From Sophora flavescens (taxonomy: Eukaryota > Streptophyta > Magnoliopsida > Fabales > Fabaceae): DNA of 64,000 nt. Each line of letters begins with the position of its first letter. The first letter of the stretch is position 1. Positions 18,348-30,700 of the stretch are shown here, piece by piece. The stretch spans positions 45,101,615-45,165,614 of the forward strand of contig CM061068.1 in assembly GCA_030762895.1 (NCBI GenBank). Direction: 5' to 3'. Position numbers and translations under genes: made by a program. Under the pieces are notes generated by a model, which was not told where the DNA came from, did not search any database, and was given only the letters and a program-made list of their open reading frames with translations.

Positions 18348-19748
18348 TGACACGGACTCGGCAAGTGTACCGGTTCGTTGCAAGTAATAAAAACGGTAAG
18401 ACCGGATATCGTTCTCAGGGATCGTGGACAATTACCACTTCGCAAATTTGACTACTATCTAGGCGATCGAATTTTGGATTGAAGGTTGTTCTAACATCTA
18501 GCAAACAAACAAGAAGAAAATATTTTTGTTCTTTTTGGATTTTTCTCAAACAGTTAATGTGAAAACAGAGAGATAAATAACAGTGATATAAGATTGCTAG
18601 GGTTAGACTAAGCTAATCCTCCCTTGATTGTTATGAAATGATAACTAACAGAATTCCTACTTCACTTATGACAATCGAATCTTTTCTAATATACTCAAGC
18701 CTAATGTCTTAGGTGCATTGAGCCTAAAATCTCAAATTAAACCCTAATGTCTTAGGTGGATTAATAAGAGAAATTGCATTAAGAACAAGATTCATAAGAT
18801 TGCAAGTAGCCAACACCTATGTCTAGATTCTTGGACTACTTGGCATATAATTCATGAGCATGCTTTAACATCAACCTTTCAATTGTCTATTAAAGCAACT
18901 AATCATTCCTAAGATGATCAAGCCTAGGAAAGCATTAAGCATAGAATTATATACTCACAAAGAAGAAGGAAAGTGTATTAAAATCAAATCATTTTTACAA
19001 CCAAGTTCAGATAGCAATAGTCTAACCCCAACAAAGGGGAGTTTAGTTACACATAATTGAAAACAAGACAAAAGAGAGAATTACAGAGATGAACAAAGGA
19101 GAGAGCTCCATGGAATGATGCACACAGCCACAGCAGCAGAGGATTTTCTTTAGGGTTTTCTGAATGCCATTCTTCTGTTCTGCTCAGTTCTTTTATTACT
19201 CGTGGGCTGGCCACGGCCAGGATAAATCCATCACGCCAGCCGTGATGGTTTCGACTTGGCACCGCTTCATTTATTGATTCATCACGACCGTGATACTCAT
19301 CACGCCAGGCCGTGATCCTTTCGACTTTTCCAACAAACAGGTCATGGTCGTGATAGACATCACGGCTAGGCCGTGATCGCTCTCGACTTTTGGAGATCTC
19401 GCATACCGACACGTCACGGCCGTGATAGCCATCACGGCTAGGCCGTGATGCCTTCCGACTTTTGGCTCAATTCTTTCTTCGCCATCGCTCCCTCACTGCC
19501 GTGAGGGCCATCACGCTAGGCCGTGATACTCTTTGGCTCAATTTCTTATCTTTCAAAGCTCTAAGTCATCCAAGCTTCATACTTGCTAATTCTTGGGCAT
19601 TTAATCATGAATATCTGCAAAACAACACACAATACCACCTTATCCGTTCCAAAGGAAAAACTAAACAAAATAAACACTAAAATGGCCTAACTATATGCAA
19701 ATGCATGCAGAAATGTACATGGAAAATGAGGTGAAATCACACTCATCA
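18348..19748 (-). mobile_element. Solo LTR (1.4 kb, Athila-like group)
   Basis: Bounded by TG...CA (TGACACGG... and ...CACTCATCA) and a perfect 5-bp target duplication ATATC (18343-18347, 19749-19753). No internal retrotransposon sequence, so this is a solo LTR left by LTR-LTR recombination. It shares blocks with the solo LTR at 38706-40134 (for example the 'ctagattcttggactactt' region) in opposite orientation, and has the same style of palindromic repeats as the Athila LTRs near 52-61 kb. It sits inside a hAT-like element. Confidence 0.8.
19190..19530. repeat. Palindromic TCACGGCCGTGAT repeats within solo LTR
   Basis: Five or so units of ~65-75 bases, each with paired 'atcacg...cgtgat' motifs such as CATCACGGCTAGGCCGTGAT, separated by 'ctttcgacttt' spacers. 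The units can form strong local hairpins and make this part much GC-richer than the rest of the LTR. Confidence 0.85.
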
Positions 19749-19791
19749 ATATCCATTGGTACGGTTTAAAATTTACATCCCTACTTGTTAT

Positions 19792-20046
19792 TGCCAGCTC
19801 GCTTTCTAAATGCTTTGGGTTTATCAATTAGCAGATATTAATGCAATTCATGATGCAAATGTTGATCAAGTTCTCACACACAACCAAGAATAATAAATAT
19901 ACATGATAAAACTGAAAAATCAATTAATAATTATGTGACAACATAAAAAAAATAATATACGTTTATCTTTTAATTTTAACAATTTGAATAAAATCCAATA
20001 ATCACTTCCTCGCATAAACATGCATTAGGGCGAAATGGTTTTATAT
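19792..20046. other. AT-rich spacer, no gene seen
   Basis: No coding or structural signal beyond low-complexity AT sequence. Confidence 0.4.
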
Positions 20047-20056
20047 ACCCCCTTAC

Positions 20057-21935
20057 ATTTTTTTTTTGTTGAAATACAAATAAGAAAACCAAAAGAAGAG
20101 GAAAAAAACAGCAAAACAAACTAGCTCCCCTCGGGGATCCAAAGGGAATCCTTTAAGATCAACGAGCCCAACCTAGGAGGAGGGTCCTTCCAAACAGTCC
20201 AATCCAGACCAGTAGTGGGTCCAAGCTTAGCCATGAAATCAGCACACTGGTTTGCTTCTTTGTAGCAATGGACAAGCTTCACCTTCCAATCTTTATTGAG
20301 GAGATCAGCCACTTTGAATAAACCATCACATGCTCATGAATATGGAGCTGGTTCCTCTCCTGAAGAATGTTAACCACATATAGGGAGTCTATTTTGCAGC
20401 AAACCATTCTAAAACCCAAATCCCAAGCAAGATTCAAACCATGCCCTATTGCCAAGATCTCAGCCTTCAGAGCATCTCCTTCCCCTTCCGAACTAGAGAA
20501 GCCACCCAGCCAAGTCCCTCTCTCAATTCTAATCAAACCACCGCACCTCATAACTCGGGTATCATCCTGAAAGCTCCCATCCGTGTTCACCTTGACAAAG
20601 GGATTCAGAGGTGGTTGCCAACGAATCACCAAGCTCATCTGAATGTGAGTGTCCTTTTTTGTTGGATAGAACCCAATCAACTCATCATTAAAAACACCGA
20701 TCTTCTGGAAAACACTATGAATTCTCCACACTTCATCACTAAGAGTCGTGGTATTCCTCCATTTCCACAGCCACCACACCCCTGATAAAAACAGGCTAGA
20801 GTGCTCACCGCAACTCATCTTAGCAATCTAAGTCGAAGCTTCCGAATCAATGACAAAATATGGAAAATGGAACATTCCCAGTCTGATCCATATCTCACGG
20901 GAGTGGGGACAATCCCTTGGGAAATGAAGAATGCTCTCCACAAGCTCAGAGCACCAGTTACAAGAGGGAGAGGCAGCTAAACCCCTATGGAATCTCAACT
21001 CGTTTGTGGGTAGGGCATTGTTTAAGCATAACCAAATCAAGTGATGGACCTTCGCTGGAGCCCCCAATTTCCAAATCCAATCCCAGTTACAATTCTCATC
21101 CCAAGTCCTGCTTCTTTGCAAAAGTCACCGATACCCTGAAGCGTCAGAGTAAACACCATCTTTAGACCCACTCCAGGCCCAACAGTCCATGCGGGAGTCA
21201 CTAGCTATCATAGGCACATTCTTCTGATGGATCGCCGTAACAATATTGCTAGGCACTATGGTGGCTAGTCTGTTGAGGGCCCAGTTACCATCAGCCCAAA
21301 TATCTCTCAAAAGTAAATTGATGCCAGAGATATTAACAAAGTCCACATGGTTACAGAGCGACCCAACACCCAACTAGTCTGAGTACCAAATGGACGTGTT
21401 CCCTGAGCCCAATTTAAACGAAAACCCATTTCTAAGAACATGAGCTGCTTTAAGGATACTCCTCCAGATAATAGAATCATTGCTCCTTTTGTTTATGTTC
21501 CATAAAGATCCTGATCCAATATATTTATGAGATAGCACTTGAACCCACATCTTGTTTTTCTCATGAGATAGCACTTACCGATCAGTGCAAAATTTGTAAG
21601 ACGGGCCTCCTTAATTCCCAACCCCCTAAACCTGCAAGGCTTGGTAATGGTGTGCCAATTCATTAGACTCCAACCTTTTCCCTCCCTATTCTTCGACCAA
21701 ATAAACCGACGAGTGAGAGAATCAATTTGGTTACAAACATTGACGGGAAGTTACTGGATCTGCATAGAGTAAACTGGAATCGATGAAGTAACCGATTTAT
21801 AGCCAGGAACGCTCTTCCTGCTTTATTCAATAACTTTCCCTCCCAAGCTGCCATACATCTTTGCATTTTATCTAAAACCGCATTATACACATTACGGTTA
21901 AATCTCCATTGAACTAAGGGAAAACCCAATTAAAC
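20057..21935 (-). mobile_element. 5'-truncated L1-like LINE
   Basis: A perfect 10-bp target duplication ACCCCCTTAC flanks it (20047-20056 and 21936-21945). The 3' end on the minus strand ends in a short A-rich tail at 20057-20066. Reading minus: the C-terminal part of reverse transcriptase (KMQRCMAAWEGKLLNKAGR), then the zinc-binding zf-RVT region (WIWKLGAPAKVHHLIWLCLNNALPTNE in segments, CNWCSE), then an RNase H domain at 20818-20121 (NTDGSF, KAEILAI, IDSLYVV). Stops and frameshifts divide it into at least six frames, so it is dead. Truncated 5' ends are normal for target-primed insertion. Confidence 0.85.
20121..20818 (-). pseudogene. LINE RNase H domain (decayed)
   Basis: The minus strand reads a type I RNase H fold: VKVNTDGSF with the first catalytic Asp, LKAEILAIGHGLNLAWDLGF with the catalytic Glu, and KIDSLYVVNIL with the next Asp. 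After a frame change near 20312 comes the closing part HCYKEANQCADFMAKLG. Plant L1-type LINEs carry this domain at the end of ORF2. Upstream on the same strand are remnants of zf-RVT and reverse transcriptase, so this is part of the truncated LINE, not a host gene. Confidence 0.8.
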
Positions 21936-21945
21936 ACCCCCTTAC

Positions 21946-24420
21946 GCTTTTAAGAAGAGAAATGTACCATCTCTCCTGTTTGGTTTGCTAAGAAATTGGA
22001 AAGAGAGGAATAAATATAGTGGGGTCCACCGCCTTTTTATTTCTCATCTATTGTGCCAAGAGAGCATGATATAAAATGCTTATTTTTTGAACATTCCATT
22101 TTTACCCATTTTTTCAATATGTCATTCCACTTTTACCCCTGCTTCCTTCCATATATTATAGTTCTGAGGACAGTCACACTGTAAAACATGTGTTTTTTCA
22201 ATTTTAGGGGTATTGTTGTCTTCACAAAATAAAATAATTTATCTTTTTTCACTTTTCTATCCAACCAAACAAAGGGGAGGGAAATAAATATTTATTTCTC
22301 TTCTCTTGTTCTTCTTTTCCTCTCACACCAAACAACACTCATAATCCACTTTATTTCTTCTTTCTTTCTCTCTTTTCACTTTCTTTCTCAACTCTTTCTC
22401 TCTTTCACTTTCTCTCATAAACCAAACAAAGTGTTATGGTTAGTCTTGGAACAAATATATTGTACTTAGCTTTGAGGTGGGTCCCACCAGTTTTATTCTC
22501 TCTTCCCGATTCCTTTCCTCCACTAAACAAGAGAAAATGCCTTTTCTCTGCCTTTTCTCTCTTCTTATTTTCTCTTTCTCGTTTTCTATTCTAACAAACA
22601 AAGCATTAATATTATTATAAAGTTCCATTTAAAGAGATAGTCCACATTCACTACAACCAACCACAATGGGGTATTAAGTAACCTACTTTGGTTGTATAAA
22701 AGTTACACTCTGAACTTTATAATATTAGAGGGCAATTTTTATTTGTATTGTTTAAATTGTTTATGCCTACTAATATATCTTAACAAATCGGCATTATTGT
22801 TATTTCTCTATTTTGGTTATTAAAATAAAAGCACACATGATAAAATATTAGTAGATATTAGTATAAAACTCTCTACACTAACAGTGTATATTACTTTAAT
22901 TCATAGATTAAGCTCCTATATGTTTTTTTAGTGAACAAAAGGGGCTAAAGCCCAAACAAAACATAAAAACTAAAAATGAGAAGAAACCACACGAGGCAAA
23001 GAGACCCCAGAAAAATCATCAAGAAGCAAATTAGAAAGCTATAGCAAAGGCTCTATCAAACGGTAAATATCTCGAATATTTAAATCATCTAAAACTCCTT
23101 ATGTTTAATTATCATAAATACCTCAAATATTTAAATCAACCAAATTCCTAAATTTAATAAGATGGGGAAGAATGTGCATATTTAAGCATTTTAAAAAATT
23201 ATGGTTTTTCCCTCTAGCTATTGAATGGTTATTCAAATTATTAAATTATTTCAATTAAATGATTTAAGATAAACTTTCTTAAATTAAAAACGCCTATTTA
23301 AATTAGTAATTTATTTCAATTAAACGATTTAATCAATTATTGTATGACTGATTTATATTAAATTTTGACTTTCTTTCCAAAAAAAGAATTATATTAATTT
23401 TTTTGCATCACGTGGGGAACGTAACCTATTTAAATTAGTCTCAAAACATAAATTATCTCAAATAAATGATTTAATAGATTATTATGGAGTTGATTCTATA
23501 TTATAATTTTGTTTACCAAATTATCTAATTATTTCTAAGACAATTCAATCCGTTACTAAATTACTGTAGGGCTAGAATGAATGACATCTGACGGCGGGAA
23601 ACATCTCCTGACGGAAATTCGCTCAATACGCAAGAATTGGGATTCGAACCCCAGCCACTTGGTTAAGAGACACAAATCCACCATCATGTGTGTCAATCTC
23701 CGTTCTGCTTCAATACAAGTCAGCCTCGAACATGCATAAAAATATAAGTGACCCGTGAGAATGCACGGGGTACCTTAAAAAAGATCGTTTATATTGAAAA
23801 TCAAAATATAACACTTTTCAAAATAATAAATACATACATCAATTTCTCACACAAACCTGTCTCTTTTAATTCCTTCACTAATTTCCTAACGACCTTAGCA
23901 TTCTCAAACTTATCAAATTCATTACCTCAATCAATTTGCTTTCTGGATTTTGACTAACTTTTTATACAAATTTAGTTTAATAATAATGGTTAGGTGAAAT
24001 ATTTATTCGGGATTTGAACTCTTAATGTTAGGATTAAATTTCATTTAAAGAGGTGGTTCACATTCACTACAATTGGTCACCGTTGAATATTAAGTCAACC
24101 TATTTTATTTGTATTTTTATTATTTTTATTTTTTTATATGCACCTATTTTATTTGTATAAAAGTTAGACATTGAACTTTTATACTAAAAATGCCCAAATT
24201 TTACTTATGTTGTTTAAATTTTTTATCTATAATTTTTTTTATGGCTACCAACACAGAATTCTTCAGATTTAAAACCACAATCAAATTGTTGTTGTCAGCG
24301 GAATTGTCAATAACTCTCACAAATAAATGATACTTTTTTTAGTGACATAAAAGTAATATTACAATATAAATTTATAAATATACTTTTATGACTTTTTGTA
24401 ATTAATTATTATTACCATAG
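21946..24420. other. AT-rich repeat-laden spacer, no gene seen
   Basis: No host gene visible. A diverged direct repeat pair lies at ~22625-22770 and ~24040-24235 (starting 'catttaaagagatagt/gtggt'). Three diverged ~100-bp repeats with 'taaattatttcaattaaa(t/c)gattta' lie within ~23220-23480. 21960-22430 has MITE-like 'ccaaacaaa' motifs. Confidence 0.5.
23580..23700 (-). repeat. Possible tRNA-derived SINE fragment
   Basis: On the minus strand 'AACCAAGTGGCTGGGGTTCGAATCCC' resembles a tRNA T-loop/B box (GGTTCGAATCC at 23639-23649) with a weak A-box-like sequence before it (AACCAAGTGG, which fits only the end of the A box). No poly-A tail or target duplication was fixed. Confidence 0.35.
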
Positions 24421-24728
24421 TGAAAACATTGAAAAATACATTTATTATGGGCAGGCAAGGTAACGACCCAGTTTTAGCCCAACCAACCACGATCCAGAAC
24501 ACGAGGAGGATTGCTCAATCAATCTCAAACCCAAATCACATGAAACACGCCTTCTCCACTTTCACAGTTAAGTCTCCAACTCCAACTCACTGTGAATTCT
24601 ATTTCTCTGCTAAATATGCTACGTGTCTTCAAGCACCTGCATTGAGCAACAGTTGCATTTTCTGAACTACGTTTGTCGTTTTCTGAAATTGATACACGCC
24701 TCATTCAATACAATGTTATTATTGTTAT

Positions 24729-24735
24729 TATAAAA
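24729..24735 (+). promoter_or_regulatory. TATA box of the WD40 gene
   Basis: TATAAAA lies 31 bases before the ATG at 24760 and 46 before the ATG at 24775. A start of transcription ~30 bases downstream would fall at about 24760, which favours the second ATG as the true start. Confidence 0.55.
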
Positions 24736-24759
24736 GGGTTGAGTTCAGTTTCAGTGTTG

Positions 24760-27700
24760 ATGTGCACAAGAGAGATGGTAAGAGAAAGAGAGGCTCTGGT
24801 GGCATGCAGTGACAGGAGCATGAAAATTGGGGTGACCATATGGGACATTGACACTGGAGACAACCTGCTTCACATTCCAACCTGTGCTTCACCACCTTTC
24901 GGTTTGTTATGCTTAAGAAACCGATTCCTCGTGGCATCGCAATTCAACAAACACGGGTCTGTATGTGGCGGCTCAATTGCTGTCTGGTCCTTGAACAAGG
25001 TAACGTTTTTATCACCTGAAACTCCCCGTGTTTTTTTTTTTTTTGCGTGTTTTAATTTTATTTTGATTCTCGAATGTTATCCAAGCTGCATGTTTTTGCT
25101 TCTCATTGGCTCACCAAGGTACCATTTTTATCACGTGCTACGTACAAATAGGTAGCTGTAAATGCTTTCTTTATTTTATCTAATGTTTTGAAAATTATGC
25201 AAGTACTGTGCATTAGTGTACAGTGGTGGGTTTGATTGGGAAGAGAATCGAGATTCTCTAAACTGCAGGGTGCATTTCAGTGAGTAGAGTACCTGGTTGT
25301 TCACAATTAGGTGCAAATTAAAATTAAAAATCAATAATTTATTTTTTTTATAAAATATAGACAATGAACTATTATTAACTTTAGATGATTAGATTTGTCA
25401 AAAGCCATTCCCTTGACTTCAAGGGGATTGGGACATCTAAATATCAAGGTTTACAAGACTGGACCGGTCCGACAGATTTAACCGGGACCTAGATCGGTTC
25501 GGTTGACCCCTAGAACCGGTCTTACTTGAAACCGGTCTTAGAACCGTCGAACCGGTTCAAAACCGGTCATAACCGGTTGTGGACCGGCCTGGACCGGTTT
25601 CCTTAAGAAAAAAAAATAGCATAAAAGGATTTTGGTCATCCTAGCTAAAATTCAATTCTTTTGTTTTCTAAGATATGTGGGCTGGTTGTAGATTTTGGGT
25701 TGGTTTCCCTTATGAAGATGATTTTAATATATATCTTTACATTTATTTAGTTTAATTTCAAAATAAAAAATTGTGCTTAATAATTTTAGGTGTTATGCTG
25801 TTTTTTTGTTTAATATTGTTACAAATATTATATTAAAAATTAAAATAATAATATTTAATTATAACCGGTTCAACCACGGTTGAACCATTGAACCTTGAAC
25901 ATCTGCCTTCACCAGTTCGATGGTCGGTCCGGTTTTGTAAACATTGCTAAATATGGCCACTTTGAGGGGACGAGCTTCAAAGCTTTAATATCAAAAGCAT
26001 TTTGATTGCAAATTAAAGTGGTCGAAATAAGGGAACCAATTCTCATGGTTTTGTAACATCCCCGACTGCTTTATGGATTGACGACGGGAAAACTTCCCAG
26101 GAGGTCACCCATCACAGAATTGCTCCAAGTCAAGCTCGCTTAACTGTGGAGTTCTTAAGTGATGGGCTACCGAAAAGAAGATGCATCTTGTTAGTATAAC
26201 TAGTACCAATCAATTCATATAAGCCTTCCTCAACTGTATAATCCCATACCTACACGGCCTCGTGGATCCTCTCATTCTGGATGTGTGATCGGCTCATTCA
26301 TGTGTCCCTCCGCCTAGAAGTCTGCTGTAGAGCCGCTCCTTGTTCGTGCCTTCTTGCACCGGCGACCACTCCCCGCCTTCGTCGGCACCCGGGTGTTACA
26401 TGCCCACCAGCTTCCGCTTGGTTCGTCCCCGAACCACACCATACTGGGAGAGGTGCCGCTCTGATACCATTTTGTAACATCCCTGGCTGCTTTATGGATT
26501 GACGACTGTCCCCACAAACCAACACGAGTCTTTTCAGCGTGCTTTGTCCTCACTCACACACTTCTTGGGAAAACTTCCCAGGAGGTCACCCATCCCAGAA
26601 TTGCTCCAAGTCAAACTCGCTTAATCTGGAGTTCTTAAGTGATGAGCTACCGTAAAGAAGATGCATCTTGTTAGTATAGGTAGTACCAATCAATTCATAT
26701 AAGCCTTCCTCAACTGTATAGTCTCATACCTACACAGTCTCAGGATCCCTCTCATTCGGGTGTGTAATCGGTTCATTCGTGTGTCCCTCCGCATAGAAGC
26801 CTGCCAGGAGCCGCTCCTTGTTCGTACCTTCTTGCACCGGCGACCACTCCCCGCCCTCGTCGGCACCCGAGTGTTACATGAACCATTTGTTTCTGGTATG
26901 GATACTAGATTGCAAATGAAGAATGAAAGAAGGCTTCAAAGGGCCATCAGTAATGAAGACAAATGCCAACTTGATTAAGAAATTGAGAGCCTGTTTGTTT
27001 AGGTTTTTTCTTAAGAAAAGGGCTTTCTTTTATAAAAAATAACTTTTGACATTCATATGCTTATTTGGTATGGTTGGTCTTTTACCAAAAACGTTTTTCA
27101 GAAGAAAAAGAAGCTAATGTTCAACTTTTAGGAAAAGTTGAATTTTTTCAGCTTCTCACAAAAATGTTTCTGCCAAAAATGTGTTTGGTTGGAGAGTCAC
27201 TAATTTATCGAAGCATATCCTAATTTAGCATTGAAAAAAATATTTCTTTCTTACTACCGTTTTAACATATGATTTGGTTTTCAAAGCATTAAATAGGAAA
27301 AAGCATAACTACCCTAATTGATCATTGATAGGTGCATACATAATCAACTCTACTTAAAATGGGAATGAAAGTCTTATGCAGAAATTTTTTTCCAGATTTC
27401 AAAACATTAAATGAGACATAAACACAATTACCCCAACTTATCTAGGGTCAACTCTAATAATGGAGGTATAGTTCAGAAATTTATGAAACATATCACATTT
27501 TTCCATATTGTTGACTTTTTCTCAGTTTGTGCTTTTAAGACACACCATGAAATTAATGAATTTTTGCTACATCATAGAACATTAATATCATTTGATTGTG
27601 AAAATAAATAATTTAAATGTTTTTGCTAAATCCAAAACCGTCGCCAGCTCAACTTTTTTAGCTTAACATTTGTTATCATTCGCAAATTGCAATATTACCG

Positions 27701-30700
27701 CCCAACTATATGATGTGCAATGCTTTGTGATATTGAATGTTGGGCGGTAAAGAGCCAACACAAGCATAAATTCATTGCTGTATAGATGAGTGTGTTATGT
27801 TGGATGAGTGGACATCCAAGACTAGATAGGATTAGGAATAAATGTATTAGAGAGAATGTAAGGGGTCATATTGAGGAAAAGAGGTAGAATCTCGCCTTTA
27901 GTTGTTTGGTCGGGTCATGTAAGGAAAAGAGTTTTAGAAGCCTTAGTAATAAGAGGAGATCAAATGGAGGATAGCCTAATAGTTAGAGGTAGAGGGAGAC
28001 AAAAAAAGGAAGAAAAAAATGTTGGGAAATACCAGCATAATTTCCCTCCTCTGTGAACTCAAAAATAGGCACTAAGCGGAAGCGTAAAAATAAGTGTAAT
28101 AACACCGGATAATTTTTAGCATGGAAAAACCTCCTCAATGTGAGCTAGGAAAAAACCACGGGACCTGTAGGCCGCTTAAACTTCCACTATAATAATAGTG
28201 GGAATACAAAAATACAATAATATTGTATCCTCAATTTGTGGATAACACTCTCACAAATTGGCTCACTAATTTTCTCTCTGAGAAAACTCTCTCTAAGGAT
28301 CTCTCTATTTTTTTGCACTCTCTCTTGTGAGGCTCTCTCTCTATTATATCTCACTCTTCTTAGTGAGGATTGATGTGTTTAGTTAGCACCCCTTAAGCTT
28401 CTTTATATAGGCTTAAGGGAGCTCTCCAAGTTAGCTCTCATATAATGTGAGACTTGCTTTGGCTGAAATTTCCAACAAATCTCCCCCTTCAACCAAAGGG
28501 AAAATATCCTTGAATCAGTTTGGGGTTGATGCTAAGCTTGCAACTTCTTTACAGATTTCTATCTTCTCTTTCGGTAGAGCTTTTGTCATCATATCCGCCC
28601 CGTTATCTTTTGTGTGTATTTTCTCAATCATGAAAGAGCTTACTTTCCAACACATCACGGATCCAGTGATACCTTACGTTGATGTGTTTTGACCTTGAAT
28701 GAAATGTCGAGTTCTTGCTGAGATGGATTGCGCTCTGACTGTCGCAATAGAGAATATAACTTTCCTGATCCTGTCCTAACTCTTGTAGGAACTTCTTCAT
28801 CCTCAAGATCTCTTTGCAACCTTCGGTGATTGCGATGAATTCCGCTTTTGTAGTGCTTAAAGCAATGCACTTTTCAACTTTTGTAGTCTTGACTGCCATG
28901 AGATAGCTCCCCCTGCAAAAGTAATTAGATATCCTAATGTAGACTTTCTTGAATCCACATCTCCTGCCATATCTGCATCTGAATACCCAAGAAGCTTTAA
29001 ATTTCCATTGCCAAAACACAAGCATCTTTTGGCAGTTCCTCTCAGATATCGTAGTATCCATTTCACTGCATTCCGGTATTCCTTTCCTGGATTTGATAGG
29101 AATCTACTCACAACTCTGACAGCATAAGCAATGTCTGCTCTTGTATAGACCATTGCATACATAAGACTACCCACTGCACAAGAATAGGGCACCTTGTTCA
29201 TTTCTTCTTTTTCTTCTTCATTCCTGGACATTGCGTCTTACTCAATTTGAGATGACCAGGTAATGGAACATGCACAGGTTTGGCATTATGCATGTTGAAC
29301 CTTTCAAGAACTTTCTGGATATAGTCTTCTTGTGACATCCACAGCATCCTTCTAGAATGATCTCTAGTTATCTTCATTCCAAGAATCTTCTTCACTGCAC
29401 CCAGATCTTTCATGGCAAAAGACTTGCTCAATGCCTTCTTGAGAGCATCTATTTTCGCCTTATCTTTCCCAATAATTAGCATATCATCAACATACAACAG
29501 AAGTATGATGGATTCACCATTCTCATAGTTCTTCACAAACACACAATGGTCTGCGGAGGTCTTCTTGAAATTGTGTTGGGTCATGAAGAGATCAAACTTC
29601 TTGTACCATTGCCTTGGAGCTTGCTTCAGACCATAGAGGCTTTTCTTCAGACGACACACTAGGTGTTCCTTGCCTAGTTCTGCAAAACCTTCTGGTTTCT
29701 CCATATAGATTTCCTCTTCTAGGTCTCCATGTAGGAATGTTGTTTTTACATCAAGTTGTTCAATCTCCAAGTCTAGTTTTGCAGCTAGATCGAGAATTGC
29801 TCTAATAGATGTCATCCTCACCACTGGTGAGAAGATTTCTTCGAAATCTATGCCTTTCTTCTGGTTGCGCCCCTTTACAACAATTCTTGCTTTGTACCTG
29901 GGGTTTGGGTTGTTCTCTTCCGTCTTGAGCTTGAACACCAATTTGTTTTTCGACGTCTTTCATCCATCTGGTAATCTCACCAGGTCATACATCTGATTCT
30001 CTTTCTGGGACTGCATTTCTTCTTCCATGGCTTGCAACCATTTCTCCTTATCATTCGTCTCAATTGCTTCTATGAAGCTTTGAGGTTCTCCTTCATCAAT
30101 GAGATTGACATATTCATCTAAATAATATCTTCTTGATGGTTGTCTGACTCTTCTGGATCGTCTTGTCTCATCAGTCTCCATCATATGATCCTGACTTTGT
30201 TCTATCTGGTCAGGTTGTTCTGTCTGATCAGATTTTTCCTCTTGATCATGTTCATCATTCCTTTGAGGATTCTCTCCCCCTGAATTGTTTATCACAACAG
30301 GACTTGAATCAGAAATCACTTTGTGCTTTGGCTTCTCAGATTGCTTAATGTCTTGGATCGTTTGATCTTCAAAGAACACCACATCCTTGCTTCGAACAAT
30401 CTTCTTGTGTGCAGGATCCCATAATCTGAAACCAAGTTCATCTCTTGGTGAACCAAGGTATATGCATTCCTTCGTCTTTGCATCTAGCTTTGCTCTTTCA
30501 TCTTTAGGAATGTGGACAAATGCCCTACACCCAAAGACTCTCAAGTGACCATAAGAGGCTTTCTTTCCAGTCCATATTTCATCTGGAATCTCTCCATTTA
30601 AAGGTCTTGAAGGAGACAGATTTATCAGATCAATCATGAAGTTTTCACTGCTTCGCCCCAAAATGATTTGGGAAGTTTTGCTTGAGAAAGCATGCTTCTG

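Larger units (their letters stand above)
17706..19783. mobile_element. hAT-like non-autonomous element interrupted by a solo LTR
   Basis: Ends are TAGGGATGTAAAT at 17706 and its reverse complement at 19783. The flanks match at 7 of 8 bases (CTTGTTCT 17698-17705 and CTTGTTAT 19784-19791), giving the 8-bp duplication typical of hAT elements. The body (without the LTR about 670 bases) is rich in 'gggtatcc' and 'ggataatatccgc' motifs in both orientations. No transposase is seen. Confidence 0.65.
26052..26878 (-). mobile_element. Cassandra-type TRIM retrotransposon
   Basis: LTRs at 26052-26400 and 26473-26878 both run TGTAACATCC...TGTTACA. The internal region is only 72 bases. On the minus strand it has the primer binding site TGGTATCAGAGC (26470-26459), complementary to initiator tRNA-Met, just after the 5' LTR (26878-26473), and a purine-rich GGTGGGCA before the 3' LTR. 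Each LTR contains a 5S rRNA-like block. These are the defining features of Cassandra. The left LTR lacks ~57 bases that the right LTR has. Target duplication is not obvious. Insertion is in WD40 gene intron 1, antisense to it. Confidence 0.85.

Noticed and set aside
25445..25946. ACCGGTT cluster as a regulatory enhancer
   Set aside because: The 8-bp duplication and inverted ends show that it is the subterminal repeat region of a hAT MITE.
26083..26668. Functional 5S rRNA genes
   Set aside because: The 5S-like blocks are diverged, deleted, and sit inside LTRs with a TRIM primer binding site between them.
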